Shown: positions 1-7,149, counted from the stretch's first letter. The stretch: DNA of 7,438 nt from GCA-2717185 sp964386465 (GCA_964386465.1 CAYLTU010000282.1:1-7438), one strand, 5' to 3'. Translations and numbers: made by a program. Notes: generated by a model from the letters alone, not told the origin.

Positions 1-632
1 ATTTCCGCGACGACGTCCGCCCAGGCGCCGGCGGCATTGACCACGACGGGCGCCTGATAGGCCGTATCGCCGCGCGTTTCGACGACCCAGGCGTTCCCCT
101 TGCGCATTAGCGCCGTCACCTCCGCGTTCGTGACGACGCGACCACCGCGCGACCGTAACCCGCGCAGATAACCGCCGTGCAGTGCATGGACGTCCATGTC
201 GGTCGATTCCGGCTCGTGCAACCCGTAATCGAAGGCATCGGCCCGCATCACGGGGACCAGATCGCGCACGTCGTTTCGGCTCAGTTCGTGAACCGGAACG
301 GATTCACTGGCAGCGAATTTAGCAAACGCCTCCATCTGCGGCCGTTGCGCCTCCGTCACGATGAAAAGCGCGCCGCGCGGGCTCAGTATGTTGGCATCGG
401 TAAATCCGACAGGCGGCTTCTCAAGGAACGGCTTGCTGATCCGTGCCAACGACCGAATGACGTAATTCCCGTAGAGCTCGGTAAATTGCGCCGCGGAGCG
501 GCCCGTCGAGTGATAGCCCGGCTGATCCTCCCGCTCGAGTACGATGGTTTTGCCGTGTTCGGCCAAGGCATATCCTGCGGACGCACCGGCAATGCCTCCG
601 CCAATAATGAGGAAATCGCAGGTTTCCGTCAT
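1..632 (-). CDS. FAD-dependent oxidoreductase, DAO family, D-arginine dehydrogenase-like (3' end outside window)
   Basis: This is the N-terminal 210 residues of a flavoenzyme of the D-amino-acid oxidase (DAO) superfamily, which oxidises amines or amino acids with FAD. The protein starts MTETCDFLII. The dinucleotide-binding motif GGGIAGASAG is at residues 11-20, the strand-ending acidic residue at VLER (31-34), and the block HSTGRSAAQFTELYG at 41-55 closely matches Pseudomonas aeruginosa DauA (recalled: HSTGRSAAHYTVAYG). The DAO-type block VVNAAGAWAD is at 197-206. From memory of DauA numbering, Tyr53 is kept (Tyr54 here), but His48 is Gln49 and Glu87, which contacts the arginine side chain, is Ala88, so D-arginine may not be the substrate. 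The start is ATG at 632-630, overlapping the stop of the RND gene as ATGA; no strong Shine-Dalgarno precedes it, consistent with coupled translation. Glycine/sarcosine oxidase-type or other D-amino-acid dehydrogenases are alternatives. Family confidence is high; exact substrate unknown. Confidence 0.88.
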   Translation of the reverse strand, partial: MTETCDFLIIGGGIAGASAGYALAEHGKTIVLEREDQPGYHSTGRSAAQFTELYGNYVIRSLARISKPFLEKPPVGFTDANILSPRGALFIVTEAQRPQMEAFAKFAASESVPVHELSRNDVRDLVPVMRADAFDYGLHEPESTDMDVHALHGGYLRGLRSRGGRVVTNAEVTALMRKGNAWVVETRGDTAYQAPVVVNAAGAWADVVAE

Positions 633-3600
633 TCCGCGGGCCGGGGTGCGGTTTCGCTGTCGAGTGCCGGGGCGCCGCGGTGTTTTTCCAGCACACCGAC
701 AAACAGGCCGAGCAGGGGCGGTACGATCGCTAGCGTCAGGAGGGCCGACAAGGACAGGCCGCCGATGACGACCGACCCGAGCCCCCGGTAGATTTCCGAG
801 CCGGCGCCGGGAAACAGGACGAGCGGCAGCATGCCGATCACGCTCGTCAAGGTGGACATGAAGATCGGCCGGATCCGGTTTCGTGTCGCCTCGACGATCG
901 CCTCGTCATGCGCCATCCCCTCCTCGCGAATATGGAACAGGGTCTGATGCACCAGCAGGATGGCGTTGTTGACGACGATACCGATCAGGATGACGAAGCC
1001 GAGGACGGTCAGCATATCGAGCGGCTGGAAGTAGAACAGGTTCAATACGACCAGCCCCGCCACGCCGCCACCGGTCGCCAAAGGCACCGAGAGCATGATG
1101 ATGAACGGATAGAAAAAGCTCTCGAACAGAACCGCCATCACGAGGAAGACGATCACTAGGGCCATCAGCAGATCGATGCGCATCTCGTCCCACGTCTCGA
1201 CCATCTTGTCGGCCGCGCCGGAGAACCGCAGGCGTACGCCCGGCGGCAACCCTTCTTCGTTAAGCTTGTCGACGACCTCTCTTTGAAGGATCTCGAGCGC
1301 TTCACCCAAGGCAAACGTCTCGGTCGGTTTCAATTCGAGTGTCACTGTTCGCTCGCGCTCGACATGCCGGATCGACGTCGGGCCGGAAGTCACGATGACA
1401 TCGGCCAGCGACCGCAGCGGTATGATCGCGCCCGATTGCGTCACGATCGGCAGGCTTCCAATCCCCTGGGTCTCGCTGACGATCCCATCCGGACCGGCCA
1501 GCATTAAATCCATCCGGTCCGAGCCGTAGGTGAATTCCAGGACTCGGAGCCCGTCATTGAACGCGTCCACGGTATCGCCGAGATCGCGTGCCGTCACGCC
1601 ATTATCCGCCAACCGGACCGGATCCGGGATAATGCGCACTTCAGGCGCGCCAAGCTCCAACCCAGGACGTGGTCTAAGCTGATTGCCTTGCGACCGCGGT
1701 AGTGCCTGGCTGATAAGGCCGACCGCACGTTGCGCCACATCGATAACCGACTGCAAATCGGGCCCGGATATATCAAGATCGATCGAACGCGCGCCGCGCA
1801 CGCCGCGGCCAAAAATCGACCGTTGCGACATGCTCCCAAAGGTGCCGGGCTCTCGGAATACCGGCTTAGAAAGGACCGGAATCAGTTCGCCGACCCGCCG
1901 GCCGTCTATGGCACGCGCGCCGACGATTGTGAGCTCGCGAAAGGTTACGAAGAAAAAATGCTCCATTTTCGGCGGTTCGCCGGGTTTCGATTCCGGCCCC
2001 GTTTCCGACGCCCAATGCGGGCGAACCGCATTCTCCAGATCCTGCGCGATATCGGAGGTCGTCTTCAGATTGTATCCCGGCGGCGGCACGATATAGCCGA
2101 TGATCAGGTTCCGGTTGCCTCTAGGCAGATATTCCAATTTCGGCAGGAACTGCCAGGTCGCCAATCCGGTAATCGCGGTCAACGTCACGACGATCGAAAC
2201 AGCGAGCACCTTGTTCCGAACCACGGCGCGCGACAAACCGGTCGCCATCGAGACGAACCAGCGCCCGAATTCATCGATGACCGGCAGATATAGGCCTGCT
2301 CCTCGCGCCTGAACGCCATGGCCCAACAAGCGCTGCGACAGCGCCGGTATGACGGTGACCGACACGATGAGCGACAGCAAAACGGCGACTGAAATCGCGA
2401 CGGCGATATCGCGGAACAGCTGTCCGACATCGAGCTGCATGATGAGGATCGGGATGAACACCATCACCGTGGTCAAGGCCGAGACCAGGATCGCACCCCA
2501 GACCTGTTGCGTCCCGCGATAGGCAGCCTCCTTGACCGGAACGCCCTGCTCGCGCAGCCGATAGATGTTTTCGAGCACGACGATCGCGGCATCGACCACC
2601 ATGCCGACCGCGAATGCTATCCCGGCCAGCGACACGACGTTCAGCGATCGGCCGAGACCGGCCATCGCGACGAAGGAGGCGATGACGGAAACCGGTATCG
2701 CCAACGCGATGACGAGTGTCGCCCGGCTCGAGCGCAGAAAGGTCAACAGGATAAGGACCGCCAGCGTGCCCCCGACCCAGATATTCTGAATGACCAGATC
2801 GATCGAAGAATTGATGTATATGGTTTCGTCGTAGAGCTGTTCGATTTCCAACCCCGCGCGCGGCAGAACGTTCTGCGACAATTCCGCGACCGCGTCACGC
2901 AGCCCCTGCATCGTCTCGATGACGTTCGCGCCGGTCTCACGCTTGACGCTCAAGGCAATCGCCTCGACACCGAGAGTCCGGATGCGCGCAATCGGATCCT
3001 TGTTGTCAAAGCGAACCGTAGCGATATCGCCCACCGTCACGCGGCCGATCCTGCCGCTGCCGCCGTCACCGCCTACGATACTGGAGCGCAACAGCACGGC
3101 CTTGACCTGGTCGGGCGTCTTGAACTCGTTGTCGGTGCGGACGGTATACCGCCGCTTGCCCTCTTCCACATCGCCGCCGGTGATCGACGCGTTCGCGGCG
3201 CGCAATCGGTCAACGACTTGCGGTACGGTCAAGCCATAGCGCGCCATCTTGGCAGGGTTGACGATCACGCGCATCTCGCGCTCGCCGCCGCCATAGACAT
3301 CGACCCGGCCTACGCCGGCGACTCGCTCCATCCGTTCCTTTATGACATCGCTGGCGAAATCACCGAATGTATGGATCGGTTTGGCGCCTTCGGCGGTCCT
3401 CGTCAGCCGGAACCAGGCGATGGAGTTGTCGTCGGCGCCCGAGGTCCGCAATGTCGGTTCATCCGCTTCCGCTGGGTATCCGTTGACGCGGTCAAGGCGG
3501 TTGGCTACCAGAAGGAGGGCCTTGTCCATATTCTGGGTAACTTCGAACTCGAGCGTTATCTCGCCATTGTTGTCCCGCGCGCGGGCAACCATGCGTTTCA

Positions 3601-3829
3601 GCCCTTCGAGTCCCTTCAGCGCGTCCTCCTGGCGGTTGATGATTTCCCGCTCGATTTCCGCCGGCGCGGCGCCGCCCCAATTGGTCGATACCTGAATAAC
3701 CGGGCGTCGCAGATCGGGGGTCAGCTGAATCGGTATCGTATTGAGCGCGACCAGACCGAACAGAACCGCAAGTATCACCGCCGCCATCACGGCAACCGGT
3801 CGGTCGATGGCTAACTTGATCAGATTCAT
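629..3829 (-). CDS. RND efflux transporter, inner-membrane pump (AcrB/HAE-type)
   Basis: A full-length 1066-residue resistance-nodulation-division pump of the inner membrane, expected to work as a proton-driven trimer exporting substrates from periplasm or membrane through an adaptor and an outer-membrane channel. The usual duplicated plan is visible: TM1 about residues 12-30, a large periplasmic domain 31-340, TM2-TM6 about 345-496, TM7 about 540-562, a second periplasmic domain 563-880, and TM8-TM12 about 887-1045. The TM4 motif reads GMVVDAAIVVLEN (409-421). Asp413 matches AcrB Asp407, but the second aspartate is Ala414. In TM10 (GIVVNNAILLV, 950-960) Asn954 stands where AcrB has Lys940. 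The terminal MNLIKLAIDRPVAV is typical of the family. The gene starts 2 nt after the adaptor stop and ends inside the start of the flavoenzyme gene. The proton-relay set differs from AcrB but resembles other RND branches (CusA also has DA in TM4), so the pump is probably functional. The substrate cannot be told from sequence. Confidence 0.97.
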   Translation of the reverse strand: MNLIKLAIDRPVAVMAAVILAVLFGLVALNTIPIQLTPDLRRPVIQVSTNWGGAAPAEIEREIINRQEDALKGLEGLKRMVARARDNNGEITLEFEVTQNMDKALLLVANRLDRVNGYPAEADEPTLRTSGADDNSIAWFRLTRTAEGAKPIHTFGDFASDVIKERMERVAGVGRVDVYGGGEREMRVIVNPAKMARYGLTVPQVVDRLRAANASITGGDVEEGKRRYTVRTDNEFKTPDQVKAVLLRSSIVGGDGGSGRIGRVTVGDIATVRFDNKDPIARIRTLGVEAIALSVKRETGANVIETMQGLRDAVAELSQNVLPRAGLEIEQLYDETIYINSSIDLVIQNIWVGGTLAVLILLTFLRSSRATLVIALAIPVSVIASFVAMAGLGRSLNVVSLAGIAFAVGMVVDAAIVVLENIYRLREQGVPVKEAAYRGTQQVWGAILVSALTTVMVFIPILIMQLDVGQLFRDIAVAISVAVLLSLIVSVTVIPALSQRLLGHGVQARGAGLYLPVIDEFGRWFVSMATGLSRAVVRNKVLAVSIVVTLTAITGLATWQFLPKLEYLPRGNRNLIIGYIVPPPGYNLKTTSDIAQDLENAVRPHWASETGPESKPGEPPKMEHFFFVTFRELTIVGARAIDGRRVGELIPVLSKPVFREPGTFGSMSQRSIFGRGVRGARSIDLDISGPDLQSVIDVAQRAVGLISQALPRSQGNQLRPRPGLELGAPEVRIIPDPVRLADNGVTARDLGDTVDAFNDGLRVLEFTYGSDRMDLMLAGPDGIVSETQGIGSLPIVTQSGAIIPLRSLADVIVTSGPTSIRHVERERTVTLELKPTETFALGEALEILQREVVDKLNEEGLPPGVRLRFSGAADKMVETWDEMRIDLLMALVIVFLVMAVLFESFFYPFIIMLSVPLATGGGVAGLVVLNLFYFQPLDMLTVLGFVILIGIVVNNAILLVHQTLFHIREEGMAHDEAIVEATRNRIRPIFMSTLTSVIGMLPLVLFPGAGSEIYRGLGSVVIGGLSLSALLTLAIVPPLLGLFVGVLEKHRGAPALDSETAPRPAE

Positions 3830-3831
3830 CG

Positions 3832-4986
3832 TCAGCTCTGCTTGCCCGACGGCTCAACCGGTTTACCGCCACCTTCCTTGATCATGCCCTTGTAGGTAAT
3901 CGCTTGGCCGGGCCGGAGTCTTTCGTTGCCCCGCACAACGACCAGGTCGCCCTCGCGCAAGCCCTGGACGACTTCGAAACGATTGCCGATCGCGCTGCCG
4001 AGCCGGATGGCGCGGATCTCCGCTTTGCCTTCCTTTGCGACGAAGACGATGTTCTTGCCGCCGCGCGGGATGACCGCATCCTTGTGCACGGAAACGATAT
4101 CGCGCGGCCGGCCGATCGGCACCAGAACCGTCACGCTTTGGTTCATGGCCAATCTCAGCGGGCTCGATCCGCCATCATCGAAAACTGGAGTAAACCGGAC
4201 CGGCCGGGTACGCGTCAGTGCATTCTCATCCGGTACCAAGGCCCGAACGATCGCCTGCAATTTCGAACCGTTGTCCATCCGCACGCCAATCGTGCGGCCG
4301 TTTTCCAACCCCGCGACGCGTTCAGATGGGACGTCCGCTTCAATTTCCAGGTCGGTGTCATTGATCAGGGTCACGACCGCGTCGCCGACACTCACATAGG
4401 CGCCCGCGACGGTGTGTTTTTGCGAAACAACGCCACCGTAGGGCGCCCGAATCTCACTGTTGTGAAGGTCGATATCGGCGAGACGCAGTTCCGCTTGCGC
4501 GCTCGCAGCCGCCGCTTCCTGCTCGCCGACTTCGCTACGGTACTTGATGACTTCATTGCTCTTATCGTCGAAGCGGGCCTGTGAAAAGGCAGCTGACTTT
4601 TTCAGGTTCTCCAACCGCTTCAGCTCCACCCGGGTCATCGAGAGCTGCGCTTTCGCCGTCTCCAGAGCCGCCTTCTTCTCGCGCAACGCAGCGGCACGAA
4701 GCTGGCGGTTCCAGCGGATACGCTCCGTAACGATCTTGGCAACGATATCGCCTTTTTTCACTGTATCGCCGACCGCGACGACGACCTTCGCCACGGGCCC
4801 GCTCGAAAGCGCTGAAACGACGCCGGTCTGCCGAGCAACGAACCGGCCGATCACCGGCATCGTCTGCGAAAGAGGCTCCTTGATTGTGGCATCAACTCTC
4901 ACGGATGCAGCCCGTTTCTGCGCCAATACATCGCCCGCACCGGGCGCAAGAAGCGCTATTGTCAATATCGCCGCCGCAATTCGCAT
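3832..4986 (-). CDS. RND efflux periplasmic adaptor (membrane fusion protein, HlyD/AcrA family)
   Basis: A 384-residue periplasmic adaptor that would link the RND pump encoded just downstream to an outer-membrane channel. An N-terminal hydrophobic signal (residues 1-22, ending VLA before QK) has no lipobox cysteine, so the protein is probably a soluble or signal-anchored adaptor rather than a lipoprotein like AcrA. The first lipoyl half-motif is about 56-88 (GPVAKVVVAVGDTVKKGD), followed by a charged helical hairpin about 90-170. The second lipoyl half is about 176-208 (EIRAPYGGVVSQKHTVAGA), the beta-barrel about 211-290, and the membrane-proximal domain about 295-365 (GLREGDLVVVRG). Length and domain order are normal for the family. 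ATG at 4986 is chosen because it gives the signal peptide and has GGAG at 4999-4996, nine bases upstream. It is the first gene of the minus-strand operon; only 2 nt separate its stop from the pump start. Confidence 0.95.
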   Translation of the reverse strand: MRIAAAILTIALLAPGAGDVLAQKRAASVRVDATIKEPLSQTMPVIGRFVARQTGVVSALSSGPVAKVVVAVGDTVKKGDIVAKIVTERIRWNRQLRAAALREKKAALETAKAQLSMTRVELKRLENLKKSAAFSQARFDDKSNEVIKYRSEVGEQEAAAASAQAELRLADIDLHNSEIRAPYGGVVSQKHTVAGAYVSVGDAVVTLINDTDLEIEADVPSERVAGLENGRTIGVRMDNGSKLQAIVRALVPDENALTRTRPVRFTPVFDDGGSSPLRLAMNQSVTVLVPIGRPRDIVSVHKDAVIPRGGKNIVFVAKEGKAEIRAIRLGSAIGNRFEVVQGLREGDLVVVRGNERLRPGQAITYKGMIKEGGGKPVEPSGKQS

Positions 4987-4995
4987 TCTTGTGCA

Positions 4996-4999
4996 CTCC
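4996..4999 (-). promoter_or_regulatory. Ribosome binding site of the adaptor gene
   Basis: GGAG on the minus strand, nine bases before the ATG at 4986. It fixes the start that gives the signal peptide. Confidence 0.7.
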
Positions 5000-5008
5000 G
5001 TTATTCTA

Positions 5009-5020
5009 CGGACCTGTCCG
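5009..5020. repeat. Short dyad CGGAC-CT-GTCCG upstream of the adaptor gene
   Basis: Two perfect 5-bp arms around a 2-base centre, about 23-34 nt upstream of the adaptor ATG and just before its ribosome binding site. It could be a protein-binding dyad or a small RNA structure. Twelve-base dyads also arise by chance in GC-rich DNA. Confidence 0.3.
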
Positions 5021-5032
5021 ATTTGCCGAATT

Positions 5033-5049
5033 GCCCCGCGCCTCGGGGC
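5033..5049. repeat. GC-rich hairpin in the efflux-operon leader
   Basis: A perfect 6-bp stem GCCCCG/CGGGGC with a 5-base loop lies within the predicted untranslated leader of the adaptor transcript, about 47 nt before its ATG. No U-run follows in the direction of transcription, so it is not a simple terminator. It may stabilise or regulate the leader; the function is unknown. Confidence 0.45.
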
Positions 5050-5127
5050 CGATCACATCATTTTTCCGTCGTCGACATGCTGAAGACGGGAATCGTATAC
5101 AAGTCTATAAATGTAATTTTGACTGTA

Positions 5128-5157
5128 ATTATATATGCAGTTGCGTCACCGGATCAA
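5128..5157 (-). promoter_or_regulatory. Sigma70-type promoter of the efflux operon
   Basis: On the minus strand, TTGATC (5157-5152) and a perfect TATAAT (5133-5128) are separated by 18 bases, giving a predicted transcription start near 5121 and a leader of about 135 nt. An imperfect dyad (CTGTA...TGCAG, 5123-5140) covers the -10 box and could be an operator. The promoter boxes are visible; the regulator and the role of the dyad are inference. No regulator gene lies next to the operon on this side. Confidence 0.6.
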
Positions 5158-5232
5158 ACTCGAACCGAGTTAAGAATGCAAGAAAAACCGCATTACAAAT
5201 TCGCGTGACATATAGGCACTTATTAAACACCC

Positions 5233-5238
5233 TATAAT
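5233..5238 (+). promoter_or_regulatory. Candidate -10 box (TATAAT) for the deacetylase gene
   Basis: A consensus TATAAT lies 35 bases before the deacetylase ATG, giving a predicted leader of about 29 nt. The only -35-like hexamer I see, GTGACA at 5205-5210, is 22 bases away, which is too far for a normal sigma70 promoter. The -10 call therefore rests on the hexamer, its AT-rich setting and its position. Confidence 0.4.
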
Positions 5239-5273
5239 GGGCGCAGCCGCGCCGATCCGCGAAAGGGCAACCA

Positions 5274-6209
5274 ATGCAAACCGCGCTGTTCACGCACGAA
5301 GCCTGTCTCGACCATGTTCCAGGACCATCGCATCCGGAGTCGCCCGCGCGGTTGGAAGCGGTACAGACCGCCTTGCGGGACAGCACCTTCGACGGGCTCG
5401 ACCGGCGCGAGGCGCCGAAAGCCACGGTCGATCAGATCGCCCGGGTCCACCCGCGCGACTATGTGGAACAGGTATTGGCGAACATCCCGGAACGGGGCGC
5501 GGCGCGGCTCGATGCCGACACGATCGTGTCTCCCGGTTCCGGCGAGGCGGCATTACGCGCGGCAGGCGCGCTTTGCGCGGCCGTCGACGCGGTGGCCGGC
5601 GGCGAGGTTCGAAACGCCTTCTGCGCGGTCCGCCCGCCCGGCCACCATGCGGAACCGGCGATCCCAATGGGATTCTGTATTTTCAACAACGTCGCCGTCG
5701 GCTGCGCGCATGCCCGCGAGGCGCATGGATTTAGCCGTATCGCTGTTGTCGATTTCGACGTACATCATGGAAACGGCACGCAAGCGATGTTCCAAAACGA
5801 CCCTAATTCGTTCTTCGCATCGACCCATCAGTCGCCCCTATATCCCGGAACGGGGGCCGCGCACGAGCGCGGCTGCGCGAGCAACATCGTCAACGCGCCG
5901 TTGCCGCCCTATTCCGGATCCGACGCGTTCCGGGATGCTCTTAAAAACACGATCCTGCCAGCCTTGCGTTCCTTCGGGCCCGATATGATCTTCATTTCCG
6001 CCGGATTCGACGCTCATACCGACGACCCTCTCGCATCGCTCAATTACACCGACGACGACTATGGCTGGGCGACCGAACAGATCATGGAGGCCGCCGAGGG
6101 GCTTTGCGATGGACGTCTCGTATCGACGCTGGAGGGCGGCTACGATTTGGCAGCGTTGGGTCGTTGCGCGGCGCGGCACGTGCGCAGCTTGATGGCGGCC
6201 TGCGCTTAA
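5274..6209 (+). CDS. Histone-deacetylase-superfamily zinc amidohydrolase (class II HDAC / acetylpolyamine amidohydrolase-like)
   Basis: A 311-residue cytoplasmic Zn-dependent deacetylase of the arginase/deacetylase fold, which removes acetyl groups from acetyl-lysine or acetylated polyamines. Visible motifs are HPESPARL (20-27), RPPGHHAEP (120-128, His124/His125 as the catalytic pair), DFDVHHGNGTQ (160-170, Zn ligands Asp162 and His164), STHQSPLYPGTG (183-194), SAGFDAHTDDP (242-252, Zn ligand Asp246) and LEGGYDL (286-292, Tyr290 as transition-state tyrosine). The catalytic set is complete and the length is normal for bacterial family members. The motif style (PGHHAEP, EGGYDL) is that of bacterial class II-like HDACs, often named histone deacetylase or acetoin-utilisation proteins; the true substrate is unknown. 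No signal peptide is seen. ATG at 5274 is preceded by AAAGGG (5262-5267) six bases upstream. The stop shares four bases with the convergent coiled-coil gene. As I recall, such genes often sit beside xseB in alphaproteobacteria, which fits the xseB-like start further right. Confidence 0.95.
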   Translation: MQTALFTHEACLDHVPGPSHPESPARLEAVQTALRDSTFDGLDRREAPKATVDQIARVHPRDYVEQVLANIPERGAARLDADTIVSPGSGEAALRAAGALCAAVDAVAGGEVRNAFCAVRPPGHHAEPAIPMGFCIFNNVAVGCAHAREAHGFSRIAVVDFDVHHGNGTQAMFQNDPNSFFASTHQSPLYPGTGAAHERGCASNIVNAPLPPYSGSDAFRDALKNTILPALRSFGPDMIFISAGFDAHTDDPLASLNYTDDDYGWATEQIMEAAEGLCDGRLVSTLEGGYDLAALGRCAARHVRSLMAACA

Positions 6210-6730
6210 GTATCTTCCGGCCGCTTGTTAGGGCGACCCACTTCTTCCAGAACGCTTTCGATTACCTGCCACGATTCGCGGACCTTGTGATCGTTTTCGA
6301 TGCTGCTTTCCTCAAGCGAATAGGACCGCAGGTTGCAGGCGAACTTGCGTATTGCCTTATTGAATTCGGCCCGCTTCGACGGCGCATCCTTGGCGCGGAA
6401 CAGAAGTTGCCCGATCAGGTCGGTCGCTACGGTCTCGGACTCGACCGAATGAACAATGGTGAATACGGAGCTGATTTGGGCAAATCGCTGAATTGCCGCA
6501 CGTTGCAGTTCGTACAACTCGGCGATTCCGAACTCCTCTTGGCGCGCCTCCTTCTCCGCCATCAATGCACGAAGCGCATCGGAGGAACCATTTAACGCCT
6601 TTGATTTTTCGTTGTATAGCGCCTCACTCGCCATGATCTCCTTTTCGGCGCGCTTTACCTCTTCGTAAGCGATATCGAGTTCAGCCTTCGCCTCTTCCAG
6701 CAGGTGATGTCGCCTTATCCCGAATTCCAT
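6206..6730 (-). CDS. Hypothetical coiled-coil protein, second gene of a CheY operon
   Basis: I do not recognise this 174-residue protein. It begins MEFGIRRHHLLEEAKAELDI and is highly charged and mostly helical. Residues about 10-65 look like a coiled coil rich in Glu, Lys and Ala, and about 70-165 look like further helices (ELYELQRAAIQRFAQ, FNKAIRKFACNLRSY, SWQVIESVLEEV). There is one cysteine (Cys132), no signal peptide and no membrane segment, so it is probably cytoplasmic. ATG at 6730 is chosen because GAGGG lies just upstream with about 7 bases spacing. The frame stays open upstream to 6880, but that extension lies inside cheY and is Arg/His-rich, unlike the rest. The gene begins 23 nt after the cheY stop and is probably cotranscribed, so a role with that receiver is plausible. 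I see no CheZ-type D-x-T-x-Q phosphatase motif. Its stop codon overlaps that of the convergent deacetylase gene. Confidence 0.8.
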   Translation of the reverse strand: MEFGIRRHHLLEEAKAELDIAYEEVKRAEKEIMASEALYNEKSKALNGSSDALRALMAEKEARQEEFGIAELYELQRAAIQRFAQISSVFTIVHSVESETVATDLIGQLLFRAKDAPSKRAEFNKAIRKFACNLRSYSLEESSIENDHKVRESWQVIESVLEEVGRPNKRPEDT

Positions 6731-6753
6731 CCCGCGGCCCTCGTCAGTCAACC

Positions 6754-7119
6754 CTAAATGATACCGGCTTGGACGAATTTCGATTGGACGATGTCCCGGT
6801 CGAACGGTTTCATGATGTACTCGTTGGCGCCGGCGGCAATGGCCTCCTGGATAAAATTGATATCGTTCTCGGTAGTGCAAAATACGACGATCGGTTGCTC
6901 GCCGTCTTTTTGAACACGCAATTCCCGCAAGAACTCGATACCGTTCATTACCGGCATGTTCCAGTCGAGCAGAATCGCGTCGGGCATCGAATTGAGACAG
7001 AAATCGAGTGCAACCTGGCCGTCCTCCGCCTCGTCGACCGCGAAATCCAACTCTTCGAGAATTTTACGAGCGACGCTGCGAACAACCCTTGAATCGTCAA
7101 CTACCAAACAGGATTTCAT
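6754..7119 (-). CDS. cheY: Single-domain response regulator, CheY-like
   Basis: A 121-residue stand-alone receiver domain with no output domain. The acidic pocket is Asp8-Asp9 (VVDDSRVVR), the phospho-acceptor is Asp52 (LLDWNMP, 50-56), the switch Thr/Ser position is Thr82 or Thr83 (CTTEND, 81-86), and the conserved lysine is Lys104 (MKPFDRD, 103-109). The IMKPFDRDIVQSKF ending is the style I associate with alphaproteobacterial chemotaxis CheY proteins. The likely role is to carry a phosphoryl signal from a histidine kinase such as CheA to the flagellar motor or another target. No kinase or other che gene is in view, so a non-chemotaxis role is possible. ATG at 7119 has GAGGA about 7-8 bases upstream. 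It heads a two-gene operon with the coiled-coil gene. Its upstream DNA holds an 18-bp palindrome and a CtrA-like site. Confidence 0.92.
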   Translation of the reverse strand: MKSCLVVDDSRVVRSVARKILEELDFAVDEAEDGQVALDFCLNSMPDAILLDWNMPVMNGIEFLRELRVQKDGEQPIVVFCTTENDINFIQEAIAAGANEYIMKPFDRDIVQSKFVQAGII

Positions 7120-7149
7120 TCCCTTTTCCTCGAAATCATTGTCTTAATC

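Noticed and set aside
177..791. Plus-strand open frame of 204 codons across the flavoenzyme/RND junction
   Set aside because: Its opposite strand codes for two well-supported proteins with family motifs; the plus-strand product looks like random Arg-rich sequence.
2507..3814. Long open frame of 435 codons on the plus strand
   Set aside because: It lies wholly antisense to the clearly real RND gene, has a low-complexity Arg/Asp-rich composition, and shows no domain motif. It is a by-product of high-GC codon use in the pump gene.
3904..4584. Plus-strand open frame of 226 codons
   Set aside because: It is antisense to the adaptor gene, whose domains are complete, and has no recognisable motif of its own.
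5119..5124. TTGACT as a -35 box for the deacetylase gene
   Set aside because: No -10-like hexamer lies 16-18 bases downstream, and the perfect TATAAT at 5233 is more than 100 bases away.
5290..5667. Minus-strand open frame of 125 codons, extremely Arg/Pro-rich
   Set aside because: It is antisense to the deacetylase gene, which has every catalytic motif; the composition is typical of a shadow frame.
6731..6880. N-terminal extension of the coiled-coil protein (50 more residues, starting at 6880)
   Set aside because: The extension overlaps the conserved end of cheY, has an Arg/His-rich composition unlike the rest, and the ATG at 6730 has a good ribosome binding site.
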